A DNA stretch of 64,000 bases, from assembly GCA_905160935.1 (NCBI GenBank), contig CAJHZI010000815.1, positions 284,001 through 348,000 of the forward strand, read 5' to 3'. The stretch is from Enchytraeus crypticus (lineage: Eukaryota; Annelida; Clitellata; Enchytraeida; Enchytraeidae). This document shows, in pieces, positions 55,101 to 63,874 of the stretch; positions within the stretch are counted from its first letter, which is position 1; each line of letters begins with the position of its first letter. The position numbers and the translations under genes were made by a program. The notes below the pieces were generated by a model. It had not been told where the DNA came from. It saw only the letters and a program-made list of their open reading frames with translations, and did not search any database.

Positions 55101-55321
55101 TAAAACTAAGGCCTATAAAAATTGCGGTATTTAATTTGCTCTATATAAACTTGGATTTTGCAGAGAACAAGGCCCAGATAGAGAAGGATGACGTTGGAGT
55201 TCTTTGCTTCTTTCACTTGACTTTCATCATCATTTCTATCGTAGGCGTGGTGTATGTGGTGGGCATTGTGTTTCGTCAAATCAAGCAGATGCTCTTTTCA
55301 TCCTCTGATAGCAGGGCTTAG
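39851..55321 (+). CDS. Gene B: multi-pass membrane protein with tandem CD20-like units (10 exons)
   Basis: Exons: 39851-40105, 43742-44108, 44475-44907, 45322-45667, 47332-47391, 47972-48165, 49273-49417, 52976-53152, 54466-54616, 55164-55321. All phases match, giving about 761 aa. Residues 1-429 are hydrophilic, basic and Ser/Arg-rich, so likely cytosolic. Then come hydrophobic segments at about 430-452, 462-477, 489-513 and 561-577. After a polar loop, further segments follow at about 616-633 (weak), 654-669, 679-700 and 720-746. In both halves the second helix starts with an aromatic or Ile plus W-S-G (FWSGFL at 462, IWSGAL at 654), as in CD20/MS4A and ENTREP-type tetraspan proteins. A role in membrane organisation or signalling is only inferred. 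I do not recognise an exact orthologue. The start codon is the first ATG of exon 1; an upstream exon cannot be excluded. Confidence 0.8.
40440..40590 (+). mobile_element. RTE-like LINE 3' end with (GATGAT)n tail
   Basis: Short 3' terminal fragment: GAGTCTATTCGTATCCCGAT, AAACTGGGATTAAATGAAAG, then GATGAT repeats. The same end occurs at 46055, 50485 and 52795, all in gene B introns and on the plus strand. Confidence 0.7.
40686..40926 (-). mobile_element. tRNA-derived SINE, family 2, full length
   Basis: Tail at left (ACTCATTATAGTGAAATTATC), B box read as GGGATTCGAACCCACAAG, head ending TACGCTATTAAGACATTC. Confidence 0.85.
41126..41256 (-). mobile_element. tRNA-derived SINE, family 1, full length
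   Basis: Reverse copy: GGTTAACGTCAGCTTCCTTA, TTTGAACCCCGCAC, CGCCACTGGCTCCAGCC. Confidence 0.9.
41476..41619 (-). mobile_element. SINE family 1 with inverted head duplication
   Basis: A full-length reverse copy whose head (ACCGACATCGCCACTGGCT) is followed, after GG, by its exact 19-bp reverse complement (41601-41619). Confidence 0.9.
41790..42130. repeat. 20-bp minisatellite (AGTCAGTAAACGTCAGTTAA), interrupted
   Basis: About 15 degenerate copies. The array is interrupted at 41877-41955 by the last 75 bp of a LINE (GAGACGTTCCTGACATTGCC, GAAACCGGACGTTGG, GATTGATTAAT). Confidence 0.8.
41877..41955 (+). mobile_element. LINE family B tail inside a minisatellite
   Basis: An extremely 5'-truncated insertion consisting only of the 3' tail. 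It matches 50305-50390 and 48620-48690. Confidence 0.75.
42131..42940. other. Gene B intron 1, unremarkable
   Basis: No exon was recognised. A 74-codon minus frame at 42705-42929 is not supported. Confidence 0.4.
42941..43082 (-). mobile_element. SINE family 1 with inverted head duplication
   Basis: Reverse copy ending CATCGCCACTGGCT, then CC, then AGCCAGTGGCGATG. The 20-bp arms have one mismatch. Confidence 0.9.
43083..43741. other. Gene B intron 1, 3' end
   Basis: AT-rich. A shared-tail-like GTGAAACGGACGTTAAAC is at 43652-43669. Acceptor AAAACAG ends at 43741. Confidence 0.45.
43742..44108 (+). CDS. Gene B exon 2
   Basis: 122 codons plus one base: Ser/Arg/Gly-rich (RRVRRTQSMVPASLERR), ending FNIDKHPVY. 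This exon is much more GC-rich than its surroundings. Donor TATG|GTTAGT, phase 1. Confidence 0.8.
44475..44907 (+). CDS. Gene B exon 3
   Basis: Begins ELQLERQEARLAAVVEKDKR across the junction, a short charged helix. It then becomes Lys/Ser-rich (EKSKKRSSQE, GSGSPKRRKARG). Donor CTAG|GTAAAT, phase 2. Confidence 0.85.
44930..45165. repeat. AATC/GAAC tetranucleotide-rich stretch
   Basis: Loose CAATCAAT and then GAACGAACGAAT repeats in intron 3 of gene B. Confidence 0.75.
45322..45667 (+). CDS. Gene B exon 4: end of basic tail, first helix
   Basis: Reads RSKSTSNGSG.., a charged helix (EFAARLERERANSERRR), then the hydrophobic VLFIVLGALLLVIGVIRVAA and FWSGFL. The proposed donor CTG|GTTCGT is weak. 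It is chosen because it joins in phase to exon 5 and gives an uninterrupted helix, FWSGFL-MLVLGCLGFW. Confidence 0.8.
45740..46054. other. Gene B intron 4, unremarkable start
   Basis: If exon 4 were not spliced, the frame would close at 45742. Nothing else was recognised. Confidence 0.4.
46055..46175 (+). mobile_element. RTE-like LINE 3' end, (GATGAT)n tail
   Basis: GTTTAGGACAGAGAGGATTT, CAGTCTATTTGTATCCCGAT, AAATTGGGATTTAAGG, then ATGATG repeats. Confidence 0.75.
46305..46560 (+). mobile_element. LINE family G 3' end split by a SINE
   Basis: GATCCACTCGTATGTGGACATG (46311-46332) resumes after the SINE as ACATGAAGAGGAAACGGAAG (46470 onward) and ends GACCTGCCAGTAGTCAGTGC with a GA run. The repeated ACATG at both borders looks like a target-site duplication. 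Confidence 0.8.
46333..46466 (+). mobile_element. SINE family 1, full length, inserted in LINE G
   Basis: GCTAGAACCAGTGGCGATGT, B box GGGGTTCAAATCCTGGGC, TCGCCCGTCACTGACATCG, tail GAGTGAGGAAACTGACC, then TTAGCTTTACCAGCTTTACA. Confidence 0.9.
46561..46959. other. Gene B intron 4, middle
   Basis: A possible tRNA-like relic lies at 46790-46860; otherwise nothing was recognised. Confidence 0.35.
46960..47195 (-). mobile_element. LINE family G 3' end
   Basis: Reverse copy: TTAGTGCACTGCCTACTGGC, TCTTCATTTCCATATATGCA, CCATTATACCTTCTATGACC, ACCTTCCCTAATTAGGATGT. Confidence 0.8.
47332..47391 (+). CDS. Gene B exon 5 (60 bp)
   Basis: Twenty codons, MLVLGCLGFWHNKDYFSKLK, between acceptor TGCACAG and donor AAA|GTGAGT. 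Completes helix 2 and the short charged turn to helix 3. Phase 0 on both sides. Confidence 0.75.
47392..47971. other. Gene B intron 5, with part of the 5S-composite repeat
   Basis: 47740-47855 matches the middle of 13640-13770 (ATCGTTGCTTTTTGACAGAG, GCAATTGCAGCTAGCGCGGA). The 5S-like ends are not obvious here. Confidence 0.5.
47972..48165 (+). CDS. Gene B exon 6: helix 3 and first loop
   Basis: NTLYIITGCLASISVLVAHG and FSLLVLVPTIHTL form helix 3. Then comes a polar loop with sequons (NTT, NAS), ending TYEP. Donor AGT|GTGAGT, phase 2. Sequons are consistent with an extracellular loop. Confidence 0.85.
48166..49003. other. Gene B intron 6, with LINE B tail
   Basis: 48620-48690 (GGCGAGGAACCGGACGTTAA, then GATTGATTGATTGATC) is a solitary LINE family B 3' tail. 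The remainder is unremarkable. Confidence 0.55.
49004..49151 (+). mobile_element. SINE family 1 with inverted head duplication
   Basis: The plus-strand SINE begins GGAGCCAGTCGG and is preceded by its inverted head (CTTACCGACTTCACCACTAGCT, 49005-49026, imperfect). It has B-box-like GGGATCAAATCCTGGGC and tail GAGTGAGAAAATTGACG. Confidence 0.85.
49273..49417 (+). CDS. Gene B exon 7: helix 4
   Basis: SVDLNLVRLNLALDVISLVL continues into LAVSLHSQ, then a polar stretch DNHWEAVYDMTAK. Acceptor ACAACAG, donor AAG|GTATGA, phase 2 in and 0 out. Confidence 0.85.
49425..50395 (+). mobile_element. LINE family B: ORF2 C-terminal region and 3' end with (GATT)n
   Basis: From 49440, broken frames read KAEYLLISTPQQRNKMSSQP, then SARNLCV, then RKICKSLDINSATVLTNALV, YSKLNYCNSLLIDLPKT, LHWLAVSERIKFNIASLTF and RPSYLSDRLSIYQPSRSLRS. 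This is the standard order of the CR1/L2-like ORF2 C-terminus. The 3' UTR ends GAGACGTTCCTGACATTGCC, GTGAGGAACCGGAC and (GATT)n. Multiple stops make it a dead copy. It starts only a few bases after exon 7. Confidence 0.85.
50485..50548 (+). mobile_element. RTE-like LINE 3' end, (GATGAT)n tail
   Basis: TAGTATCCCGACCCTAGTAA, AACTGAGATTAAAGGGAAG and GATGAT repeats. It abuts the jockey relic. Confidence 0.7.
50641..52057 (+). pseudogene. Jockey-type LINE reverse transcriptase, frameshifted
   Basis: Two overlapping frames (50641-50949 and 50888-52057) together cover most of a reverse transcriptase. Visible blocks are KPDKPAELVTSYRPISLLPA (finger), FQCGFRAHHST, CSAVFLDVSQAFDRVWHQGL (first catalytic Asp), QAGVPQGSVIGPLLYLLYT, and FADDTVI (catalytic pair, usually YADD). 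The jockey-like C-terminus includes YLGLHLDARLNW and IKPIWTYGIQLWGC. The frameshift lies near 50900-50945. No endonuclease precedes it, so it is 5'-truncated. It sits in intron 7 of gene B, same strand. Confidence 0.9.
52058..52559. other. 3' flank of jockey relic
   Basis: A9 at 52101 and, at 52225-52285, a reversed SINE/LINE tail fragment (GTTTAACATCAGTTTCCTGC). No exon was seen. Confidence 0.45.
52560..52682. repeat. 22-bp minisatellite
   Basis: About 5.5 copies of AGCTCTTCCACAGATATATC plus CC. Confidence 0.95.
52795..52895 (+). mobile_element. RTE-like LINE 3' end
   Basis: GATGTAGGACAGAGAGAATT, CAGTCTATTTGTATCCTGAC and GGGAAGATGATGATGA. Ends about 80 bp before exon 8. Confidence 0.75.
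52976..53152 (+). CDS. Gene B exon 8: second unit begins
   Basis: 59 codons: CDHRGNPAYFNPLEQ, the weakly hydrophobic MTLGQVATYVGIVQVITW, a polar loop and SPIWSGAL. Acceptor TTGCAG, donor CTG|GTATGT, phase 0 both ends. The exon boundary falls just after the WSGxL, exactly as at the exon 4-5 junction. Confidence 0.85.
53165..53470 (+). mobile_element. SINE with different tRNA head but family-2 tail
   Basis: Head GGGGATATGGCGTAACTGTT, AGAGTGTTCGCCT and B box CCTGGGTTCAAAGCTCAGG. The 3' end (TTGCCTAACGGCTTAAATAT, GATAGATATCAGCATGGCTG, ATCATTTCAC) is that of family 2. Confidence 0.7.
53471..54465. other. Gene B intron 8, remainder
   Basis: A shared-tail-like GATACTGAAACGAACGTTAA is at 53687-53706 with a tRNA-like segment before it, probably another SINE relic. 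The rest is AT-rich and featureless. Confidence 0.4.
54466..54616 (+). CDS. Gene B exon 9: helices of second unit
   Basis: TILAGLTSTLYGKRSDLQLL completes helix 2' and its turn. GVIAIVLEVLSLVASIVAVV then forms helix 3'. Acceptor GTTGCAG, donor CTAC|GTGAGT, phase 1. Confidence 0.85.
54650..55088. repeat. 21-bp minisatellite in gene B intron 9
   Basis: About 20 copies of TCATACTTCTGGTTCAACCC plus A. Because 21 is divisible by three, both strands are open throughout (THHTSGS and NQKYDGL peptides). The plus frame happens to join exon 10 in its true frame but not exon 9. Confidence 0.9.
55164..55321 (+). CDS. Gene B exon 10: last helix and C-terminus
   Basis: QNKAQIEKDDVGVL leads into CFFHLTFIIISIVGVVYVVG and a short basic tail FRQIKQMLFSSSDSRA, TAG at 55319. 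Acceptor TTTTGCAG. Confidence 0.85.
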
Positions 55322-56740
55322 CGCTTCTTCTGTATTATTATGTTGTGATGTTCTGCTAATATATGTAATCAGACGTTAAATTCAAGTCGGTTTCGAATGT
55401 ATTTGTCAGTGCTCGAGCTTTTTGTCAAGAGCTAGTCTTTGTATGTTTTCCATAACGAGCTCTGCATGACTTCAACATCAAAATTTCTTGATAATTAAAT
55501 TTAGTGAGATTTTTAAATAAGATTTTTAACCAGATTTTTAATGATAATTAAATTTAATAATAAGTAAATTAAATAAGATTTAAAATATGACTTTCGCGCT
55601 TATTGTATCGGTCTAGATGGCTGCGTTACTTTGTAACATTGCTTGAAGATGTCATTGGTATAAGTTTGATCCGCACTCTAATAGTCTCTGATGGGTGCTG
55701 TAGCCATTCTTGCAAGTAACAGAACTCAAACATAGCTCTTTCGAGACAAATTAAAATTCTCTGTGAGTATTCCGAGGTCATTCTGAATCTATGCTTATCT
55801 GCTTTACGCGAATATTTCGTCACACTTGTCGTTCTCGATGAATCTATTTTCAAGTTTTCCATGGTCGACAGTATAGCAGTATCAAACTCTAAGTCTTAAT
55901 TTCTTTAACTTTGTACTCAAAATTTAATTTTACATACCGCTAAGGAAACTCTTAGAGAAGTTCTGACAGGGTTTCAAGCCGATGACTTTCTTCCTATCAG
56001 GCAAGCGTTCTAGCTTGTAACAGCATTTACAGTGATGAAACACGAATTAATTGATGCCAGTAATTGTTGTAGCAATTGATGATGTTAGTGCTTCAATTAT
56101 TATCTCGTCACTGTAATAGATTATTAAATGTTGTGAGCGCATAACTGATAATAGTATTTAGGTCAGAAGATACCTTGTTCAACTGCTAAATTATGTTTGA
56201 CTGATATTAAATGAGAGATTAGTTAATTGCTATTTGGTAATGTTGAATTGCCATTTACTCTTTTAATAATTTTTCATTAATAAATTATAATTAACATTTT
56301 AAAATTTGTCATTTGTTTGTGACTTGTGTCAAGTTAATTTAATTTACTGTGTAACTTCTATGACCTTAAAACTTTGATAAGATAATGAGGCCATAGAAAT
56401 ACAGGTTTAAAGTCTGTTAGCGCAGAGTTAATAATTTTCTCAGAGATGATATGGAATGGAATTCGAGCCGTTGGCTTGCTTCATATCAGGCAAGCCTGCT
56501 ATCGTGCAATTTAGTTGTGCAATGTGAGATATTACGGCTAGGTTAACTTTAATATGTTCTTTACTTCTCAAAATTTTTAATATTATTCAAATCAATACTA
56601 CTGTAATTCTTAGTTTAATGTACGTTTAATTATTGTACTATCAGATACAATAATGTATTTAATACATTATTGAATCTGATAATACATGATTGTATATGAT
56701 AACTGAGATAGTGATTAACTACAGCTGATTGATTAGATAC

Positions 56741-56741
<1 letters not shown>
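55322..56741. other. 3' flank of gene B; duplicated 70-bp segment
   Basis: No clear AATAAA follows the stop. Segments 55965-56035 and 56460-56530 are related (TCAAGCCGATGACTTTCTTC versus TCGAGCCGTTGGCTTGCTTC, then TATCAGGCAAGC), probably relics of one tRNA-like SINE. Confidence 0.4.
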
Positions 56742-56771
<30 letters not shown>

Positions 56772-56800
56772 CCCTCTCCCTCTCTCTCTCTCTCTCTAGC
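56742..56800. repeat. (CT)n microsatellite
   Basis: CT run with CCCT interruptions. The AGGTCCAAGGTATT and following bases suggest a LINE G or repeat F tail in reverse. Confidence 0.85.
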
Positions 56801-57742
56801 TCTCTGTTGTTCTACCATGTTGCAGGTCCAAGGTATTCAATATGTTATCACGCTCCGTACTGAACACTCCATAGATTAATAAGTTAATACAGCCTTTATT
56901 GAAGAGAAAAATTGTCAATCGAGTTTCCCAAGCTATAGGCTAAAAGGCTACACTCTTTAGCCTATAGCTAGGAAAATTTCAGATTCTGAGATGTTTTTGT
57001 CTTTAACTATATAATTATAACCCACGCAGTATAAGGTTGGTCTAGTCTTAACTTTCTCGGACACAACACGTGAGCATTGATTTGATAATGAAAGCATTAT
57101 ATTTTGATCTCGATGATCTTAGATATCAACAAAAATCTCAACAAGCAAGGAAAAGGATTCATCTTCCAGGCACCTGCATAACCTCCGATCGCACAGTCTT
57201 TTACTAGGTGTCCATAGACTTACTACATGACCTACATTGTTGAATGGACATTGATTTCTACTCATAAATAACGTAATCAGATCAAATTAAATCAGCTAAT
57301 TTGAAGGTGTTTAAGCAAAGTAATTAAATAGTCGTGTCTCATCCATGATAATATCATAAATATACATCTCTACAAATCATCTTTAAATTAAAGGCAATCC
57401 TCTTTTCCATAAACTTGCTAAATATCTAAGAGATACTATTAGACCTGTTTGAGAAATCATTAGTCGCCGATATGACATTTTCATGTCATATGATCGCCCG
57501 TACAAAAGTAAACCTGCCAGGGTTTATTGAACCGTAGACGGGGACACCTAACAGCCCCCCCTGATTTGAACACGATTTACTATTCGATCGTTTAATAATG
57601 TCTTCAGCAATTAGTCTATCGTGAACCAATTCAAGACGTTGAACATTTGAGACGAGTCATTGTCCTTCTTTTTGTCTGAGGTCAGTCTGACATTCATGGA
57701 CTCGGCAATTGATCAGTGGTTCCAGCGGGTGAATGCATTTAA
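56801..57742. other. Intergenic, no gene seen
   Basis: A CCCCCC run occurs near 57556; nothing else was recognised. Confidence 0.35.
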
Positions 57743-57870
57743 AGGCTGGAGCCAGTGGCGAAGTCGGTAAGATACTCGACCGCGGATCAGTTGATGCGGG
57801 TTCAAATCCTGGGCTCCCACGTCACTGACATCCCTTTCGAGTGAGGAAACTGACGTTAGCCTTAGCTTTT
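57743..57870 (+). mobile_element. tRNA-derived SINE, family 1, full length
   Basis: Canonical head GGCTGGAGCCAGTGGCGAAG, B box GGGTTCAAATCCTGGGC, tail GAGTGAGGAAACTGACGTTA. Confidence 0.9.
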
Positions 57871-58219
57871 TTTATTCGGACACATGGTGGACACATTGAA
57901 CATTTTTTAAATTAAATCTCAATTCATTTAGGACATCGATAGAAACTGCAATGCGCTTTTTGAAATTGTTAAGGCCCAATGTATAATCTTGAATTCTTGA
58001 TTTTTAGATTTTGATTTTTCACGCAATTTCATTGAAAATGACATATCGGCGACTAATGATTATTTTTCAGACATGTGTAATAGTATCTCTTAGATATTTA
58101 GCTAAGTTAGTTAATAGAAAAGAGAGAATTGTCTTGAATTTATTGTATCAAGTAGGACGTTTGGATAAAAAATTTCTAAGTTATTATCCTTCAAAGTAGT
58201 TTTATTTATTCCGGACCAC
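57871..58219. other. Intergenic, no gene seen
   Basis: Ends with CGGACCACCCTGTATA before the TA run. A similar GCACCCTGTATA occurs at 38655, perhaps the end of a DNA transposon or other repeat. Confidence 0.3.
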
Positions 58220-59224
<1,005 letters not shown>

Positions 59225-59293
59225 GATTAATAATAATAAATAAATAAAGGTTTAACGTCCTTTTCCTCATCCAAGGATGATGTCAGGGACGTC
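59225..59293 (-). mobile_element. LINE family A tail
   Basis: TTTAACGTCCTTTTCCTCAT and GATGATGTCAGGGACGTC are the reverse complement of the family A tail, preceded by an AAT-rich run. Confidence 0.75.
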
Positions 59294-59299
59294 GACATT

Positions 59300-59378
59300 A
59301 AGGAAAGACTGAGGATGGAATTGGTTGGAGAAGTTCTGTGCCATGGACCTGCCGTTGGGCGGTGCTTTAGAAGGAGAA
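59300..59378 (+). mobile_element. LINE family G terminal fragment
   Basis: GAAGACTGAGGATGGAATTG and CCATGGACCTGCCGTTGGGC, the D-L-P-x-G end. Confidence 0.65.
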
Positions 59379-59379
59379 A

Positions 59380-59760
59380 ATTAACATTAAGAAGTTGTCA
59401 TTTAAAAGCTTTAGCATTATTACTTAAAACCATATAATCAGGAACCATATAATCAGGCAATGAGTTCCAAGGCTCACATATTCTAGAAGCAAATTTATAG
59501 CGTTACTTCTCGATATGTTTATGATTAATTTAAAGGAATCCCCCGTGATTTCAGGGTTGACAATAAAAAGGTCGAAATTTTCAATAGAGGCAGCTACGTG
59601 GCTATTTAGAAATTTGTAGCAAAGAACTAAACCTGTATGAAGCCCCCTGAGTTAAAGACTTTTAAGTTCAAGAATTTTAATCTGTCAGGAAATATATCCA
59701 ACAGCACAAATTCTCCTAGTCCCATTCTCTTGGTCTTGGATGCGTACCGGAGATATTCAA
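59380..59760 (-). pseudogene. LINE ORF2 C-terminal fragment
   Basis: The minus strand reads RYKFASRICEPWNSLPDYMV, a short in-frame duplication of PDYMV, then LSNNAKAFK. Upstream, frames with stops give DRLKFLNLKVFNSGGFIQV. This is the usual block order of CR1-like C-termini. Confidence 0.7.
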
Positions 59761-59804
59761 TTCACCTCTGGGATCTACTATATAAATTGATCATTTAGGA
59801 TGTC

Positions 59805-60035
59805 TAAATAGTTCAGTGTGTAACCGCGTTAGGTCGTGAAATGTTAAATGACGGTGCCCGAGATCCTGGGATCAATTTCAAGTAGAGCTCAAAAAGTAAA
59901 CTCTCGGATATTCACAGGTCTGATAGCAAATAGATCTATAAAATATTGACTAGACTGCCTGTAATGGTTAATAACGTGATATTAAAAGTGATAAATGTCA
60001 TTTTAGAAGATCATTTTATTCGCAACAATGGTTTT
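59805..60035 (+). mobile_element. SINE family 2, diverged
   Basis: GTAACCGCGTTAGGTCGTGA, CTCTCGGATATTCACAGG, GATATTAAAAGTGATAAATG and a tail with GATCATTTTATTCGCAAC match the family-2 order but at low identity. Confidence 0.6.
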
Positions 60036-60954
60036 AACTTTTAACTTTTCACTGCATTATTGAGCTTGTTAATAGGACGAGAAAGTTATAGTGCTATTTA
60101 TTTTAATGGCGCAAAATGAGCCGTTATTTAAATCAAATAACTTTAAGATTCTAGGAAACATTAGTTTATTTTCTAATTAGTGAACAATAGTAACTTTCTC
60201 ATTTAGGCTGATGATAGTTTTCTACTATATCGACAAGTTTAACAAGGGCTTTGATAGCGAAAGTAAAACTAATTAGATTAGTACAGGCGTAAATCGACTT
60301 ATCTGCTTGTTCGTACCTGTTTATCTTACAATTGGACTGAGCAAGATTTGAACTACAGACTTTCAGATTTGAACATTAAGCCTAGATCATTCAAAGCTGC
60401 GTAAATCTGAGTTATAAGAGACGAGGAGAGAAATGAACGGTTGAGGATTGTATACAGGGGCGAAACCAGACCATAGTAATTGAGGTTGTTCAAGAAATTT
60501 GGATAAATAGTGCTAGTACTACCTGCACCGGTATCAAAACCAGTACAGGCTCTTCAGAGAACAAATAGGTTTCATAAAGAACCTCTTTGTAAAAAAAACT
60601 CTTTTTATTCTTGCACACACTAGTCTACTCTGGATTATGACTCAGGTCGAATAAGCATCAACGAGCTACACAACACCTGCATCGAGTGAAAACTAGGCAC
60701 ACCACTCTTCCTCCCTAAAGACCAAGTCTCAGGATTTGCATGAATTGCGTGGGTCACTTTTTCAGAAGTGGGGTTGTTTGAACAATCCCAAACAACCCCG
60801 TGGCTTCGCCCTTGACTGTATAGTAACATTTCTCATAGGATGTTAACAAGTCAACTTAACAGGATAATGTTATCTATTAATCAATCGATCATTATTTTAT
60901 TTATCCTGCGTTTCCTCATCCGAAAGCTAAACCAAACCCCTCAAGTTGAATCTC
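60036..60954. other. Intergenic, no gene seen
   Basis: No recognised exon. CCCCACTTCTGAAAAAGTGACC-like inverted phrases occur near 60755. Confidence 0.3.
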
Positions 60955-61218
60955 TCTCTCTCTCTCTCTCTCAGTGTGCACTGCCCGCTGGCAGGTACAT
61001 CGCATATAACGCCTCCACTCATCTCTGTCTTCCGCTTTCCTATCATTTCCACATATGCTATGCGTGTGTCTTTAACATCTTACATACCTAACCTCCACCT
61101 GCCCCTGCCTCTTTTCCCTTCCATTATCATTATCAATATTCCCTTCTATGACCTCTATTAATAGACCTTCCCACTTAGGATGTGTCCCATCCAACTCCTC
61201 TTCCTATTTCTTAATACA
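60945..61218 (-). mobile_element. LINE family G 3' end with (TC)n
   Basis: Reverse copy: TC run (the tail), GTGCACTGCCCGCTGGCAGG, CGCCTCCACTCATCTCTGTC, CCTTCTATGACCTCTATTAA, TTCCCACTTAGGATGTGTCC. Confidence 0.8.
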
Positions 61219-61774
61219 TTAGGTATTAAGAAGTATTACTCTTTGTATTCTTAAAAAAAGTTGAATCGAGTTTACATTAAACTGAAATAAGTTTCTAACG
61301 ACTAGCGATATCCATATTATATCTGGGAGAGGATATCTACGATGATGACCTATACTTGAGAGATGGTCTTTTGAAAAGTGCCTCCCGACCTCCACATGGC
61401 TCGAATATGCTACAGTATTATACATAATATATAATATACATTATATATAATATATAATATATGGTCAGAAAACTGGCGATTGTTTAGTTCTAAAACAATA
61501 TTTACATTCACAAATAAATTAGATGCCAATCGAACACAAAACTGAGGGGAATAAGAATTTAACAAATTGCTAGATGGTATCTACAGTCCACCAATTGACT
61601 GTCCTAAATCATATGTGTAACTTATGGATGAAAGTTTAATTACACAGAAACAACATCACAGACTAATAAGTTGCGAATATTCTAGGCTAGTTTTACAACT
61701 GAAACAATGACTTGTTGGCTAAGCATTTAGAGATAATATACAACCTTCACAAGCAGTTCAGGTGCAATTTGCGA
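61219..61774. other. Intergenic; AT palindromic stretch at 61420-61462
   Basis: TATAATATATAATATACATT-type sequence that can fold on itself; otherwise featureless. Confidence 0.4.
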
Positions 61775-62022
61775 AAAAGTAAAGTAAACACGCATTATAG
61801 AGAAATGATCAACTATGTCGATATCTATCACATTTTAACACCACATGTTTAATCCGTTAGACAAATTAGTCCATTTTCCGTGTAACCAGTCCAGTGAATG
61901 TCCGAGATTTTTTTCTCAGATCAGCGCGGCATGGATTCGAACCCACGAGGATTCACTTCATCAATTGATCTGTCATTTAAAAGTTCATGACGTTATCCAT
62001 TGCGCTATTGAGACATTCAATT
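61775..62022 (-). mobile_element. tRNA-derived SINE, family 2, full length
   Basis: Tail ACGCATTATAGAGAAATGAT at left, B box GGATTCGAACCCACGAGG, head ending TTGCGCTATTGAGACATTC. Confidence 0.85.
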
Positions 62023-62748
62023 TAAGTTTTTTTTTCAATTTCAGTGTGAAACAGATATAGTATTTTGGAGTTTATTTTACTATTTCCGGTTGCATTTCCT
62101 TTATTTCTACATTTATTGATCATTTATTTATGATATTTGCATTGGTGTTAATTTTTTTAATATTTTAATATTTTCATTTTCTAGTCATTTATTTATTATT
62201 GTATTTATTTGTATATTTTACCATTAAATTGTCTCGTACTCATCGTATTCCGGATGTTAATTGAGTTTTCTCCTCTAAATGTTGATTTTGATTAGCTCAT
62301 ACTGAATCTAGCGCGAAGTTAGGAAATGTTAAAATCACTTCCGGATCGTCTATTATGTATGTTAATCAGCAAGTAACTCTTAATTCCAACTCAATGGATA
62401 AGCCAACATTTTCTAAACGTTATTTTAGCCTCTCTCGTAGGAACATTTTCGCTTCTAAAATTCTTCACATTACCTTTTTAATTAAATTCTTGCTTACTCG
62501 TCTTTTTAGAAAACCTAAATAAAGTTATTGAGTTGATTTATACTCTTTAATTCAGTTATACTCTTTTATACCCATTCATTGACTCTTTTATACTGAATTA
62601 TTTATAATTTAAAAAAGAAAAAGATGACGTCACGTAAAATGGCGGTTGTTTATTTTTGAAATATAAATAAATACCGTTACTAATTTATGCTCATTTATTA
62701 CTATTAACGAACCAGAAGGCTGTTCTATACGTTATCGAGAACTGCATC
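62023..62748. other. 5' flank or 5' UTR of the terminal LINE
   Basis: AT-rich, with no open frame. The LINE may begin near 62690, but its 5' border cannot be placed by eye. Confidence 0.35.
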
Positions 62749-63840
62749 ATGACGGACACTACCTGTGTAACTGTTAATGAGCTGTAATGCTTCGTATCTA
62801 ATAACGTAAATGCCCAAGCAAGACAAGCTATAGTTACTCAGCCGATTGGTTTCTACAACACGGAGGAGATTGCAGAGGCTAAAAATGTGCTCTTTGAGTT
62901 TTTAGATAAGTGTAGGAGCAATGACACTATAAAAACCGCTTTGCCTAGGAATATAGCTCGGCGTGTTACAGAAAATGAACGATAGCTCGACGCTGAGGAT
63001 ATATTGGACGCATGGATGGCGGCAGATATCAACAAGCTGGATATGCCCAAGTTCGCTGCCCTTGATCTCGACTCTCTGCGATGATCTTCGAAATGAGGTC
63101 TCAAATGGATAGCTTTGTGGTTAAAAAATAAACTCTATGGAGGAGTTTATAAAGAAGCCGGCCCCCAGTTCTGATGTTCAGTCTACTCTGGGTGAGAGGT
63201 TCGGTATTATAGACTCTAAGATAGACGCCATTCTACATGGGTTGGATAAGGGTCCTCCGATCTCTCTCTTGCCTTCGTCCAGAACTCAAACTATGGATTC
63301 GTATAAGTCGCATGAACCCCCTAACAAGGATCGTATCCGTGCTCCTAATAGTCGTGATGATGTTGCCGTTCATAAGACAGCTTGGGCAGACATAGTTAAT
63401 TCGCCCTCCCCGCAGGCCCCTGTGCAACGTTCAATCTCACAAAAGAAGCCTACTAATCTGGAGAGAACATCTTCACACCCTAGTTCCAACACTGGGGACC
63501 AGGATGGCTTTCAGCTCGTCCAGAGGAAGAAGCCTAGGCCTTCACATTTGATCGGGGAAAAAACTACAACGAGTGACTCAAAAGTTAAAGCTATTGCCAA
63601 AAGAATGACAATTTTTGTTGGGAGTTGGAGAAGGAAACAACTACTGATGTTATAATGGAGTTGCTAGGAGCCAGTGAAATCCAAGGCTGCGTCTGTAAGA
63701 AATTGTCAGGGTTTAGTAAGGATGGTCGTGAATACAAATTCAGTATATTCATTGTCACCTGTGATGTTAATACAAAGGTGATATATTAGATGCAAATATA
63801 TGGCCTGAAATCTCTGTAATTAGGGAGTGGTGGTATAACC
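62749..63840 (+). pseudogene. LINE ORF1 (nucleic-acid-binding protein), decayed
   Basis: An ATG at 62749 opens a frame with two in-frame stops (first at 62785). It reads PIGFYNTEEIAEAKNVLFEF, and later DAEDILDAWMAADINKLDMP. After small shifts near 63085-63135 it continues from 63137 as MEEFIKKPAPSSDVQSTLGE, a polar Ser/Pro-rich middle. A further shift near 63625 leads to EKETTTDVIMELLGASEIQG, CKKLSGFSKDGREYKFSIFI and a stop. The order (N-terminal helical block, disordered middle, RNA-binding-like C-terminal block) fits ORF1 of CR1/L2-like LINEs, with ORF2 following directly. Confidence 0.7.
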
Positions 63841-63874
63841 AGAAATAAAGATAGCCTATATCTTATATTTAACA

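Noticed and set aside
57900-58200. 62-codon frame next to the TA run
   Set aside because: No domain and no splice context; low-complexity AT-rich chance frame.
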